Translations under genes and position numbers: made by a program
Assembly (NCBI GenBank): GCA_017390475.1
Contig: JAFPBO010000018.1
Coordinates: 186,001 to 250,000 of the forward strand
Source of the DNA: Loktanella sp.
Lineage (GTDB): Bacteria > Pseudomonadota > Alphaproteobacteria > Rhodobacterales > Rhodobacteraceae
Length of the DNA: 64,000 bases
Direction of reading: 5' to 3'
Part shown: positions 45,622-54,429 of the stretch, piece after piece
How positions within the stretch are numbered: position 1 is the first letter of the stretch
How the letters are laid out: each line of letters opens with the position of its first letter
Notes under the pieces: model-generated
The model's database searches: none
The model's input: the letters and a program-made list of their open reading frames with translations, nothing else
Told to the model about the DNA's origin: nothing

Positions 45622-45863
45622 CCGCCCGTCATCGGGGGGAAAAACGCGACCTCGCGCACCCCGGCCAAGGGCGCGTCGAAATCCGCCAGTTCCTGATCCA
45701 CCGCCACACGCAAGGCACTGATGTCAGCAAAGGCGGCGGCATAGCGTTCCTCGCGGGCGGATAATTCCGCCACCAATTCGGCGACTGTCGCGGCCTGTGT
45801 CTTGACCTGTTCCTGCGGCAAACCGATCCGTTCACGCACCCAAGCGAAATACATCACATTCAT
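45618..45863 (-). CDS. moaD: molybdopterin converting factor subunit 1
   Basis: An 81-residue ubiquitin-like sulfur carrier. The defining C-terminal Gly-Gly is present (VAFFPPMTGG), and the beta-grasp pattern MNVMYFAWVRERIGLPQE is typical. The ATG at 45863 overlaps the pgsA stop (ATGA); an upstream open frame overlapping pgsA is a shadow. It is paired with moaE, its enzyme partner. Confidence 0.94.
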   Translation of the reverse strand: MNVMYFAWVRERIGLPQEQVKTQAATVAELVAELSAREERYAAAFADISALRVAVDQELADFDAPLAGVREVAFFPPMTGG

Positions 45864-46447
45864 GCCGCTGGCCCCCGGAGAAATGGCCGCGCCTTCTGAA
45901 AATAATCCCAGCCAGTCATTAAAGTCAGCACAGCCGCGATCCACAGACCGACGATCCCCGCCCACCAGGCAACGAAGGTCGACAGCGCGTCGATCCCCGC
46001 ATAATGCTGAAACGCACCTTTCGCGAAAAGAATCGCAATCGCCACCATCTGCGCCGTCGTTTTCCATTTCGCCAGTTGTGTCACTTTCAACGTACCGGCC
46101 GTATCGCCCAGAAATTCGCGCAGGCCAGAGACAAAGACTTCGCGAAACATGATTATCGTCGCGGGCAGCAATATCCACGGGTCCATCCCCGAAAACCCGG
46201 TGATCACCAGCAGCGCAATCACCACCATCGCCTTGTCGGCAATCGGGTCCAGCATCGCGCCCAGCTTGCTTTCTTGCTTCCACCTACGCGCCAGATAGCC
46301 ATCCAGAAAATCGGTCAGCGCCGCTGCCACAAACAGGATCAGCGCAAACCAATCCGCCGCGGGCCGCTGGAAATACAAAAACATGATCACCACCCCCGGC
46401 GCAGCGGCCAGTCGCAGGATCGTCAGGATGTTGGGCAATGTCAGCAT
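45860..46447 (-). CDS. pgsA: CDP-diacylglycerol-glycerol-3-phosphate 3-phosphatidyltransferase
   Basis: An inner-membrane enzyme of 195 residues making phosphatidylglycerophosphate, precursor of phosphatidylglycerol and cardiolipin. The CDP-alcohol phosphatidyltransferase motif (Asp-Gly-x2-Ala-Arg-x8-Gly-x3-Asp-x3-Asp) is in DFLDGYLARRWKQESKLG followed by AMLDPIADK. Four to five membrane helices. It lies 90 bases after uvrC on the same strand; the gap carries the dispersed 35-bp element. Confidence 0.95.
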   Translation of the reverse strand: MLTLPNILTILRLAAAPGVVIMFLYFQRPAADWFALILFVAAALTDFLDGYLARRWKQESKLGAMLDPIADKAMVVIALLVITGFSGMDPWILLPATIIMFREVFVSGLREFLGDTAGTLKVTQLAKWKTTAQMVAIAILFAKGAFQHYAGIDALSTFVAWWAGIVGLWIAAVLTLMTGWDYFQKARPFLRGPAA

Positions 46448-46492
46448 GATACGCGCACACTAAACCGGCTTTGCCACAGACACCAGCACCCC

Positions 46493-46527
46493 CATCTTCC
46501 GAGTTGAAATATCCCCGCCGGAGGCAT
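46493..46527 (-). repeat. 35-bp dispersed element, copy 2, with adjoining hairpin
   Basis: Same design and length as the element at 3138-3172: CATCTTCCGAG, six variable bases, TATCCCCGCCGGAGGCAT. It is followed directly by the hairpin ATAGAA/GTTT/TTCTAT (46526-46541), which contains the uvrC stop codon. In both copies the element lies just downstream of a minus-strand gene end and beside a hairpin of unrelated sequence. Confidence 0.75.
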
Positions 46528-46537
46528 AGAAGTTTTT

Positions 46538-48394
46538 CTATCCCTGGTCGTGAAAGTAGTCATAAATCACCTGCGCCATATTGGCAGACACCCCATCAAC
46601 TGCTTTCAGATCAGCCAGATTGGCCCGCGCCACCGCCTTGGCCGACCCGAAATGCGCCAGCAGCGCGCGTTTGCGCGTCGCCCCGACGCCCGGCACATCA
46701 TCAAGCGGAGTTGCGCCGATCGCCTTTGACCGTTTCGCGCGATGGGTGCCGATGGCGAAACGGTGGACCTCGTCCCGCATCCGCTGAATGAAATAAAGCA
46801 CCGGATCATTGTGCCGCAACGCCATCACCGGCTTGCCGGTGCGGTGAAATTCCTCTTTGCCCGCATCACGGTCCAGCCCCTTGGCCACGCCGACCATCGG
46901 GATATCGCTGACGCCCAGTTCATCCATGATCTGGCGCACGGCGGAAACCTGCCCCTGCCCGCCGTCAATCAGCAGCAAGTCAGGCCAAGTGCCCAGATTG
47001 CGTTCGGGATCTTCCTTGATCAGGCGCTGGAAACGGCGGGTCAGCACCTCTTTCATCATGCCGAAATCATCGCCGGGGGTCAGATCGTCACCACGGATGT
47101 TGAACTTGCGATACTGATTTTTGTCGAACCCATCCGGCCCGGCCACGACCATCGCCCCCACGGCATGGGCGCCCTGAATATGGCTGTTGTCGTAAACCTC
47201 AATCCGCTGTGGGATTTTCGGCAGATCAAACGCCTCTGCCAGCCCCTTCAACAGACGGCTTTGCGTCGCTGTCTCCGACATCTTGCGCGCCAGACTTTCG
47301 CGGGCGTTGCGCAGGGCATTCTGCACCAGCTCAGCCTTTTCGCCACGCTGCGGGATCACGATCTCGACCTTGCGCCCGGCCTTCTCGGCCAGCGCATCCG
47401 CCATCAGATCGTCATTGTCCAAACCATGCGACAGGATCAGCATCCGGGGCGGTTCGCGGTTGGCGTAAAACTGGCCGACAAAAGCCTCCATCACCTCGGC
47501 CATATCCTCATCCCCACTGATCCGGGGGTAATAATCATGATTCCCCCAGTTCTGATTGGCGCGGATGAAAAACACCTGCACACAGGCCTGCCCGCCATCA
47601 GTATGCAGCGCGATCACATCCGCCTCTGCCGTGTTCTGCGGGTTGATGCCCTGTGCGGATTGCACCTGCGTCAGCGCCTTGATCCGGTCGCGCAGGGCAG
47701 CGGCGCGTTCGAACAGCATATCTTCACTGGCGGCCTGCATCTGCGCGGCAAGCGCCTCTTGTATCCCCTTGGTGCGACCTTGCAAGAAATTCTCGGCCTC
47801 TTTCACCGAAAGCGCGTAATCATCTTTGCTGATCAACCCGCAACAAGGACCCGAACAGCGCTTGATCTGATATTGCAGGCAAGGTCGCGAACGGGTTTCA
47901 AAGTCGCTGTCTGAACAATTGCGCAACAGAAAAACACGCTGCAACTGCGACAAGGTACGATTGACCGCCCCGGCACCGGCGAAGGGGCCATAGTAATTCC
48001 CCTTCTGCGTTTTCGCGCCGCGATGTTTGCGGATCATCGGGAAATCATGATCGCCGGTCACAAGAATATTGGGGAACGACTTATCATCCCGCAGCAGCAC
48101 ATTGTAACGCGGTTTCAGCTGCTTGATCAGGTTCTGTTCCAGCAGCAGCGCCTCTGTCTCTGTCCTTGTGGTCAGAAACATCATCGACGCGGTCTCGTTG
48201 ATCATCCGGGCGATCCGGGGCGAATGCGGACCGGGGCGCGCGTAATTGCTGACCCGCGCTTTCAGATTGCGCGCCTTGCCAACGTAAAGCACCCGGCTGT
48301 CGCCATCCAGCATCCGGTACACACCGGGCGAACTGTCCAGGCTGCGCAGATAGCCATGGATCACGTCATATCCGGTGGGGGCAATGTCAGTCAT
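46538..48394 (-). CDS. uvrC: excinuclease ABC subunit C
   Basis: UvrC, 618 residues, makes both incisions in nucleotide excision repair. The N-terminal GIY-YIG nuclease ([28 protein letters not shown]) is followed by the UvrB-interacting UVR region, with Cys residues ([17 protein letters not shown]). The C-terminal RNase H-like nuclease ([31 protein letters not shown]) and a helix-hairpin-helix end ([24 protein letters not shown]) complete it. The ATG at 48394 is used; a longer open frame is not conserved. I saw no LexA box upstream. Confidence 0.96.
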   Translation of the reverse strand: MTDIAPTGYDVIHGYLRSLDSSPGVYRMLDGDSRVLYVGKARNLKARVSNYARPGPHSPRIARMINETASMMFLTTRTETEALLLEQNLIKQLKPRYNVLLRDDKSFPNILVTGDHDFPMIRKHRGAKTQKGNYYGPFAGAGAVNRTLSQLQRVFLLRNCSDSDFETRSRPCLQYQIKRCSGPCCGLISKDDYALSVKEAENFLQGRTKGIQEALAAQMQAASEDMLFERAAALRDRIKALTQVQSAQGINPQNTAEADVIALHTDGGQACVQVFFIRANQNWGNHDYYPRISGDEDMAEVMEAFVGQFYANREPPRMLILSHGLDNDDLMADALAEKAGRKVEIVIPQRGEKAELVQNALRNARESLARKMSETATQSRLLKGLAEAFDLPKIPQRIEVYDNSHIQGAHAVGAMVVAGPDGFDKNQYRKFNIRGDDLTPGDDFGMMKEVLTRRFQRLIKEDPERNLGTWPDLLLIDGGQGQVSAVRQIMDELGVSDIPMVGVAKGLDRDAGKEEFHRTGKPVMALRHNDPVLYFIQRMRDEVHRFAIGTHRAKRSKAIGATPLDDVPGVGATRKRALLAHFGSAKAVARANLADLKAVDGVSANMAQVIYDYFHDQG

Positions 48395-48570
48395 AGGGCG
48401 CGGTCTTTGATTCTGGGGCTGCTGCAATGGTAACGCAGCGGGGACAAGAGGAAAGGCATCCACCGTTTCTGTGGATAAGTCAGTGGATCAACAGCGGGTA
48501 TCAGGAAATTTTCCTTGTTTCAGGCCCACTTCGTCGCTTTGCTTAAAAATTGAGCAATTTAATACACCAT

Positions 48571-48620
48571 TGTTTTTCAACGATATTTTTATTAATCTCG
48601 TCTTAACACGTTGAAAAACA
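48571..48620. other. AT-rich intergenic region with a 12-bp inverted repeat
   Basis: The 285-base gap between uvrC and the SDR gene (48395-48679) is clearly AT-rich around 48520-48620, unlike its surroundings. It contains TGTTTTTCAACG (48571-48582) and its exact reverse complement CGTTGAAAAACA (48609-48620), separated by 26 bases. No open frame fits. It may hold the uvrC promoter, a protein-binding site or a small RNA; none can be decided here. Confidence 0.5.
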
Positions 48621-48679
48621 GAGGCTTTGTGACGGTTTCGTGAAGATTGCGTGACGCGGTGCGTAACTTTTGCGGCGCG

Positions 48680-49456
48680 CTATTCCACGCCCAGCACATC
48701 GGGCGTCTGCCACGCCAGATGCTGCCCGCCATCCACAGCCAGTATTTGCCCCGTCACAGCGGGCGCATCAAGAAAATATCCCAGCGCTGCGCAGATATCT
48801 GCCGGGTTCGCGCCACGCTGCAAAACCGTCGCTGCGCGCTGGCGGGCGAAATGATCCGCTGATTGTCGCCCACCTTGCAAAGTTGGTCCCGGACCAATCG
48901 CATTGACCCGAATATCAGGGGCCAGCGCCTGCGCCGTGGTCTGCGTCATCGCCCAAAGGCCCATCTTGGCAATCGTATAGGTCATGAATTCCGGCGTCAG
49001 TTTATACACCCGCTGATCAATCATATTCACAATCAGCGCCTGCGCCACAGGTTCCCCCATGCTGTCGGCCTGCGCCTTGGGCGCTTGCGCGGCAAAAGCT
49101 TGTGTCAGCAGAAATGGCGCGCGCAGGTTCGACCCGATATGGCGGTCCCAACTGATCTTGGTCGCGGAATGGATCGTGTCATATTCAAAAATAGAGGCAT
49201 TGTTGACCAGACAAGTCAGCGGCCCGCCCAATGCCGCCGTTGCGCGCGCGACCAATGTTGTCGTCGCATCCTCATCCAGCAGATCCGCCTGAAGTGCGAC
49301 CGCCTGCCGCCCCATCGCGCGCAACTGGCTAACCGTCTCCTGCGCGCCCGCAAGCGACCCTGCATAATGCACAGCCACGTCATAGCCGCGCTGGCCCAGA
49401 TACAGCGCCATCGCCTGCCCCAGCCGCGCCCCGGCCCCTGTCACCAGCGCCTTCAC
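48680..49456 (-). CDS. SDR family oxidoreductase, pteridine-reductase/FolM-like
   Basis: A short-chain dehydrogenase of 258 residues with LVTGAGARLGQAMALYLGQRG, LTCLVNNASIFEYD, and Tyr/Lys in YTIAKMGLWAM. The usual catalytic Ser position reads NMIDQR, as in pteridine reductases of the FolM/PTR1 group. INAIGPGPTLQGGRQS-like VNAIGPGPTLQ also fits that group. It probably reduces a dihydropterin. The start is GTG at 49456, overlapping the microprotein stop (GTGA). Confidence 0.87.
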   Translation of the reverse strand: MKALVTGAGARLGQAMALYLGQRGYDVAVHYAGSLAGAQETVSQLRAMGRQAVALQADLLDEDATTTLVARATAALGGPLTCLVNNASIFEYDTIHSATKISWDRHIGSNLRAPFLLTQAFAAQAPKAQADSMGEPVAQALIVNMIDQRVYKLTPEFMTYTIAKMGLWAMTQTTAQALAPDIRVNAIGPGPTLQGGRQSADHFARQRAATVLQRGANPADICAALGYFLDAPAVTGQILAVDGGQHLAWQTPDVLGVE

Positions 49457-49620
49457 GGACGGCCCTTTTCACAGGCGCAGGGGCCTTTGCCGATACGAAA
49501 TCGTTGGCATTTGGGGCATTTGGCATTGGCGAGCGTCTTTTGCCCCGGAAACCGCCATTTGCCGAAGATACCCAGCACAACCATGAAGGCCAGAAACAGA
49601 AAGACGGATTTAACGATCAT
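49453..49620 (-). CDS. 55-residue membrane-anchored zinc-ribbon-like microprotein
   Basis: An uninterrupted 55-codon frame exactly fills the space between sppA and the SDR gene: its ATG overlaps the sppA stop (ATGA) and its TGA overlaps the SDR start (GTGA). The product begins with one membrane helix (VKSVFLFLAFMVVLGIFG) and ends with a possible zinc-binding knuckle pair, CPKCQRFRIGKGPCAC. Tight coupling on both sides is good evidence that it is translated. Function unknown. Confidence 0.75.
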   Translation of the reverse strand: MIVKSVFLFLAFMVVLGIFGKWRFPGQKTLANAKCPKCQRFRIGKGPCACEKGRP

Positions 49621-50408
49621 AGGCCAAACCGCGAAAATGCGGCGCGTTCTTCGATCCCGGCAATCGTATCGCCGACAATCTGCGCACCAAAGCGCGACAG
49701 GATCGACCGTTTCTGCCCATAACGGCGAAACCGGATCTTGTCGCCAAACCGCGCTTTCATCACCGGCACCAGATGACCGATAGCGTCGACCAGCCCGACG
49801 TCGATACCCTTTTGCCCAATATAAACCTCGCCGGTGAAAAGGTCAGGATCATCGGTCAGCTTGGGCCCGCGCCGGGATTTGACATAAGCGATGAAGGTCG
49901 CATGCAAATCTTCCAGCCAGCCTTTGAGCTTGGCAACATCTTCGGGTTTTTCGGGTTTGAACGGGTCCATCAGGCTTTTGGATTTGCCTGCGGTATGCAC
50001 CCGCCGTTCGATCCCGACCTTGTCAATCGCCTGATGCGCGCCAAAACCGGCGCTGATCACACCAATCGATCCGGTCAGCGAACATGGATCGATAAAGATT
50101 TCATCCGCAGAGCAGGCCAGCCAATATCCACCAGAGGCAGCGACATCCTCGACAAAGGCAAAGACCGGCACCTTCTTTTCATCTGCCAACCGGCGGATCT
50201 GCGCGGCGATCAAGGATGATTGTACAGGCGAACCGCCCGGACAGTTGATCTCCAGCGCGACAGCGGTCGGCTTGCCCTTGCTGAACGCCTTTTCAATGAC
50301 CGGGGACAAGCCGGGGCTATCCAGACCACGCCCCGAATTGGCAATCGCGCCTTGCAGGCGGATTACGGCGACAAAGGGGGCGGATTTTATAAATGGGATA
50401 TATTTCAT
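49617..50408 (-). CDS. sppA: S49 family signal peptide peptidase (SppA/SohB-like)
   Basis: A 263-residue serine protease of the SppA36K type that degrades cleaved signal peptides or membrane protein fragments. It shows VAVIRLQGAI, ALEINCPGGSPVQSSLI and the nucleophile Ser in VEDVAASGGYWLACSADEIF. SLTGSIGVI and the downstream Lys-rich stretch TAGKSKSLMDPF include the likely general-base Lys. ATG 50408 is chosen; the in-frame upstream extension has no support. It leads the sppA-microprotein-SDR operon. Confidence 0.92.
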   Translation of the reverse strand: MKYIPFIKSAPFVAVIRLQGAIANSGRGLDSPGLSPVIEKAFSKGKPTAVALEINCPGGSPVQSSLIAAQIRRLADEKKVPVFAFVEDVAASGGYWLACSADEIFIDPCSLTGSIGVISAGFGAHQAIDKVGIERRVHTAGKSKSLMDPFKPEKPEDVAKLKGWLEDLHATFIAYVKSRRGPKLTDDPDLFTGEVYIGQKGIDVGLVDAIGHLVPVMKARFGDKIRFRRYGQKRSILSRFGAQIVGDTIAGIEERAAFSRFGL

Positions 50409-50445
50409 GTTTGTATACTTAACCCGATCACGGCCCCCCGCAAGG

Positions 50446-51207
50446 TCATTGGCGAATGCGCCAGCCGGTGCGGAAGATCCACCAGATAAAACCAAGGCAC
50501 GCCGCAGTGAAAGCCGTGATCGCCAGCAACGACAGCCCTATACTGACATCCGCCACACCAAAGAATGACCAGCGAAAGCCGCTGATCAGATAGACCACCG
50601 GATTGAACAAGGTGATCGTCTGCCACACCGGCGGCAACATGGAGATCGAATAGAATGATCCACCAAGAAACACCAAAGGCGTGATCACCAGCAGGGGGAT
50701 CAGCTGCAATTGTTCAAAATTCCCTGCCCAGATGCCGATGATGAAACCCAGCAGCGAAAAGCTGATACAGGTCAGCATCAACAGCGCGATCATCGCCAAC
50801 GGATGCGCGATCTGGATGTCGATAAAGGCAAATGCCGTCAGCAGGATAATGATGCCGATGAACAAGGCCTTGGTTGCCGCCGCCCCGACATAGCCCGCCA
50901 CGATTTCCAGAAAACTGACCGGCGCGGACAGCAGTTCATAAATCGTCCCGGTGAATTTCGGAAAATAAATACCGAAACTGGCGTTGGACGTCGCCTGTGT
51001 CATCACCGACAACATGATCAGCCCCGGCACGATAAAGGCCCCGTAGCCCACGCCTTCGACCTGATCGATCCGGCTGCCGATAGCGGCACCGAAGACCACG
51101 AAATACAGCGATGTCGACAAAACCGGCGACACCAGCGATTGCGTAATGGTGCGCCAGAACCGGCGCATTTCATGCACATAGATCGTTTTGACTGCGTTCA
51201 GGTTCAT
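50446..51207 (-). CDS. ABC-2 type transporter permease
   Basis: An integral membrane protein of 253 residues with six hydrophobic segments and the ABC-2 pattern [34 protein letters not shown], then [46 protein letters not shown]. It pairs with the ATPase gene that overlaps it by ATGA. This type exports drugs, polysaccharide or other hydrophobic compounds. Cargo unknown. Confidence 0.92.
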   Translation of the reverse strand: MNLNAVKTIYVHEMRRFWRTITQSLVSPVLSTSLYFVVFGAAIGSRIDQVEGVGYGAFIVPGLIMLSVMTQATSNASFGIYFPKFTGTIYELLSAPVSFLEIVAGYVGAAATKALFIGIIILLTAFAFIDIQIAHPLAMIALLMLTCISFSLLGFIIGIWAGNFEQLQLIPLLVITPLVFLGGSFYSISMLPPVWQTITLFNPVVYLISGFRWSFFGVADVSIGLSLLAITAFTAACLGFIWWIFRTGWRIRQ

Positions 51208-52130
51208 GCTTCTTCCTTCACCATGCCGACAAAGATGTCTTCAAGGCTGCTTTGTTGCGTTTGCAAATCAGTCATTTGCAAACCGGCACTCTGCAAATCA
51301 TTCAGCAAAGTTGTTATTCCAGTACGCGGACCATTGGTGTCATAGGTATAGGTCAGGCTGCGACCGTCGGGCGCGCGCTGCAATTCGTATTTCGCCAGCG
51401 CTGCCGGAATGTCCGGCGTGGCCACGGCCAGATCGATGCGCAGCTGCTTTTTGCCCATCTGGGCCATCAGCTCGGCCTTGTCCTGAATCAGCAGGATCTG
51501 GCCTTTGTTGATGATCCCGACCCTGTCGGCAATCGCCTCGGCCTCTTCGATGTAATGCGTGGTCAGGATGATCGTCACACCAGAGGCTTTCAGCCGCGCG
51601 ACAACCTCCCACATATCCTTGCGCAATTCGACATCGACCCCCGCGCTGGGTTCATCCAGAAACAGCACGCGCGGTTCATGCGCCAGCGCCTTGGCGATCA
51701 GCACCCGGCGTTTCATACCGCCGGAAAGGGTGATCACCTTGTTGTCGCGCTTATCTGCCAAGGAAAGCTGCGCCAGAATTTCATCGATCTTGGCGTCGTC
51801 ACGCGGCTTGCCGAACAACCCGCGCGAGAAACGCACAGTGCTGAACACCGTCTCGAACGGTTCCAGACTGATCTCTTGCGGCACCAGCCCGATCATGCCA
51901 CGCGCAGCCCGGTAATCGGTCTGGGTGTCATGCCCGCCGACTGTCACGGTTCCCGACGTGGGGGTGGTGATACCGCAGATCGTAGAGATCAGCGTGGTCT
52001 TGCCCGCGCCATTCGGACCGAGCAGAGCAAGAATCTCACCTTCCTGGATATCAAGATTGATGGATTTGAGCGCCTCGAACCCGCCCGCATAAGCCTTGCG
52101 CAGGTTCTTGACAGATACGATTGCGGTCAT
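51204..52130 (-). CDS. ABC-2 type transporter ATP-binding protein
   Basis: An ATPase of 308 residues: Walker [17 protein letters not shown]-loop, signature [19 protein letters not shown], Walker [18 protein letters not shown]-loop [19 protein letters not shown] ~70-residue C-terminal extension follows, typical of the DrrA/YadG-like group. It is coupled to the permease downstream. Inner-membrane exporter; cargo unknown. Confidence 0.93.
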   Translation of the reverse strand: MTAIVSVKNLRKAYAGGFEALKSINLDIQEGEILALLGPNGAGKTTLISTICGITTPTSGTVTVGGHDTQTDYRAARGMIGLVPQEISLEPFETVFSTVRFSRGLFGKPRDDAKIDEILAQLSLADKRDNKVITLSGGMKRRVLIAKALAHEPRVLFLDEPSAGVDVELRKDMWEVVARLKASGVTIILTTHYIEEAEAIADRVGIINKGQILLIQDKAELMAQMGKKQLRIDLAVATPDIPAALAKYELQRAPDGRSLTYTYDTNGPRTGITTLLNDLQSAGLQMTDLQTQQSSLEDIFVGMVKEEA

Positions 52131-52235
52131 GGGACGGCCTTTGTGTTAGGTGTCAGATACCTAGGCCCCGCGTCACCAAAGTAAAAGACCCCGCGCCGTG
52201 CGCTGATACAGCAAAGTGCTGGGCCGGTTTGCACA

Positions 52236-53207
52236 TCACCCCATGCGGGCGGCCATATCCAGCATCCGGCAGGAAAAGCCCCATTCATTGTCATACCAGC
52301 CAAAGACCCGCAGCATGCCGCCAGCGGTGACCCGAGTTTCGGGCAAGGCGACGATCAGGCTCTCAGACCGCGCGCGCAGGTCGGATGATACCAGCAATTT
52401 GTCCGTATGCCCGATCACCCCGGCCTGGGCGCGCAGCACCTCATGCAACTGCGCCCGGTCCGGCGTGTCACGCACCACCACCGCCAGATCGATGGCCGAG
52501 ACTGACGCGACCGGCACCCGCACTGCCGCTGCCTCGATCTTGCCCGCGATCTGCGGCAACACATCGCCCAGCAGTTTCTGCGCCGATGTCGTCGTCGGCA
52601 CCATCGACAGGCCCGCCGCCCGGCTGCGCAGGAAATCCCCACGCGGCGCGTCGATCGTGGGCTGGCTGCCGGTATAGCAATGGATCGTCGTCATCCAGCC
52701 CGTCTGCAGCCCCCATGTATCATCAATCAACCGCACCAGCGGCGCCAGCGCATTGGTGGTGCAGGACGCATTCGACACAATCGCCTGATCCGCCAGCAGG
52801 TGATCATTGGCCCCCAGCACAAGCGTGATATCCGCCGCAGCCGAGGGGCCAGAGATCAGGACGCGACCCGCACCCGAACGCAGCCCGGCCTCTGCCACGG
52901 CGCGTGTGTCGGCCTTGCCGGTGCATTCCAGCAGCACATCGACACCGGACAGATCCAGCGTCGCCACATCAGCCGTGCGATGGATCGGGATCGGTTTGCC
53001 ATTCAGCACCAGCGCGTCGCCGTCCAGTTCCGCCTGCCCGGGGAACGGGCCAAAGACGCTGTCATAGGCAAACAGATGCGCGCAAAGATCGCTGGCGGCC
53101 AGATCATTGATGCCCACCACCTCCAGCCCCGCGCCATAGCCCAGCGCATGTGCGCGCAGCAGGGTGCGTCCGATTCGACCAAAGCCGTTGATAAATATAC
53201 GTGTCAT
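52236..53207 (-). CDS. gap: type I glyceraldehyde-3-phosphate dehydrogenase
   Basis: GAPDH, 323 residues, with MTRIFINGFGRIGRTLLRA (NAD-binding), the catalytic cysteine in VSNASCTTNALAPL, the active-site His/Thr region HCYTGSQPTIDAPRGDFLRSRAAGLSMVPTTTSA and the end VFGWYDNEWGFS. Several positions differ from the housekeeping enzyme (for example YDSVFGPFPG where YDSxHG is usual), so it may be a second, specialised paralogue. It is monocistronic, with an upstream palindrome. The glycolytic neighbours pgk, tkt and fba are not in the window. Confidence 0.94.
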   Translation of the reverse strand: MTRIFINGFGRIGRTLLRAHALGYGAGLEVVGINDLAASDLCAHLFAYDSVFGPFPGQAELDGDALVLNGKPIPIHRTADVATLDLSGVDVLLECTGKADTRAVAEAGLRSGAGRVLISGPSAAADITLVLGANDHLLADQAIVSNASCTTNALAPLVRLIDDTWGLQTGWMTTIHCYTGSQPTIDAPRGDFLRSRAAGLSMVPTTTSAQKLLGDVLPQIAGKIEAAAVRVPVASVSAIDLAVVVRDTPDRAQLHEVLRAQAGVIGHTDKLLVSSDLRARSESLIVALPETRVTAGGMLRVFGWYDNEWGFSCRMLDMAARMG

Positions 53208-53241
53208 GGCGGCCCTCAGCGGTTTTGCGCGGATGCTGCAT

Positions 53242-53253
53242 CTTTGCGCAAAG
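53242..53253. promoter_or_regulatory. palindrome upstream of gap, possible operator
   Basis: CTTTGCGCAAAG is a perfect 12-base palindrome with a central CG, 35-46 bases upstream of the gap start. Partial copies (TTTTGCGC near 53223 and TGCGCAAA near 53319) flank it. Central-CG palindromes are typical of LacI-family operators, which often control glycolytic genes in Rhodobacterales. The 329-base gap 53208-53536 otherwise shows no convincing gene. Confidence 0.35.
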
Positions 53254-53536
53254 CACTACAAGGCCATGTCGCGCGGCGGGCGGCCGGGCTGTCCTGCCTT
53301 TGTGTATTTACAGATGCGCAAATCTCACATCGTGCTGAAAATGCGGTTGATTGTTGCGTTTTCCACTGTGCCTCTGCCCGCCTTTGCAGGAAGATGGCGC
53401 AGGGTGCCGAACATCTCTGTTTTGCGGTGCAACGGGACAACAGCATCCGGGTCGCCGCATTGCCCTATAGCGACAAATAGACACCACATACCCCGCGATC
53501 CGGGCGACCATTCTGACAGACAGGAAGGTGCACAGC

Positions 53537-54271
53537 ATGAAATTTATTCGTGATCTCATCTGCAGAAACCGGCAGGTCAGCGCCAGCCCCCCTGCCGATG
53601 ACATGGACCCGCTGGAAAAATCCTATCGTGACACAATCGGTTTGCTGGCGAATGAAACAGCGCTCCCGCTACGAACCAGCCCACGGCTGACCAGTCTGCC
53701 GGACAGTGACAAACCGGCGGAAGAAAGCAAAGTGACCGTCAATATCCGGGATCTGGGACAAGACGGTGAAACCGCCGCCCTGCCCGCCTCTCTGGCCGGG
53801 ATGTCGCAGATCGGGCGCGGCGATGATCGGGCGATCCAGCTTGATTTTGGCGATATGGCGGATGTCCTGCTGGCGCAACATGGGCGCAGGTCGCCCGCAA
53901 CCCAACCGACAGCACCGGTCACATCGCCACAGCCAGTCCTGCACCCGCAGGCCAGGGCGGCCTGTCGGCACGCCCTTGATCAGATCGCAGCGCAGGGTGC
54001 GCGGATGATCACCATCCTTGAAACCGCTGACAGCAATGCACCGGCGCGGATCATGGAACAGGCTGTGAAACAATTGCAGTGGCTGTGCGATGTCCTGCAC
54101 GACACCCCCGATGAGCCTGATCCCGCGCTGGATCAGATGCGCAACATGGCCTTTGACGCAACCGATCTGGTGCAGCTGATGCAGATGGAAAAATCTGGCA
54201 ATGCGGTCGACGATGCGGTCAGCCTGCTGTTGCAGGTCAAACGTGAACTAGAGGCACAGCTTGCCGCTTAG
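53537..54271 (+). CDS. hypothetical protein, first gene of the dynamin-like cluster
   Basis: A 244-residue cytoplasmic protein. The first ~130 residues are low-complexity and probably disordered, rich in Pro, Ser, Thr and Asp (ETALPLRTSPRLTSLPDSDKPAEES; RRSPATQPTAPVTSPQPVL). The last ~110 are helical (HALDQIAAQGARMITILETA; ARIMEQAVKQLQWLCDVL; AVSLLLQVKRELEAQLAA). No family recognised. I chose ATG 53537, with GGAAGG eight bases upstream, over GTG 53528. It lies 158 bases before the first GTPase gene, with a weak hairpin TCCTGC/GCAGGA (54335-54357) between. A link to the GTPases is inferred from position and strand only. Confidence 0.75.
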   Translation: MKFIRDLICRNRQVSASPPADDMDPLEKSYRDTIGLLANETALPLRTSPRLTSLPDSDKPAEESKVTVNIRDLGQDGETAALPASLAGMSQIGRGDDRAIQLDFGDMADVLLAQHGRRSPATQPTAPVTSPQPVLHPQARAACRHALDQIAAQGARMITILETADSNAPARIMEQAVKQLQWLCDVLHDTPDEPDPALDQMRNMAFDATDLVQLMQMEKSGNAVDDAVSLLLQVKRELEAQLAA

Positions 54272-54429
54272 GCAGTGACTTTTCCGCGCTGGCATGGCAA
54301 AACGCGGCGTCGTCTGTTGCGGGTTTTGCGAATGTCCTGCATCAACCCGTGGCAGGATGTTTTGGTTTGAATGGTTTTGTCCGCATTTCGGGCAAGTGTT
54401 GTGTCAGTTTTTAAAGAGTGGTTAAGTCA

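Noticed and set aside
46742..47914. 390-residue open frame on the strand opposite uvrC
   Set aside because: It is the antisense of a well-conserved uvrC; composition is His/Gln/Arg-rich, as expected from a shadow of GC-rich coding DNA, and no family was recognised.
53164..53553. 129-residue frame in the gap-cluster intergenic region
   Set aside because: It begins inside gap on the opposite strand, has no ribosome site and no protein-like pattern; the region is better explained as a divergent control region.
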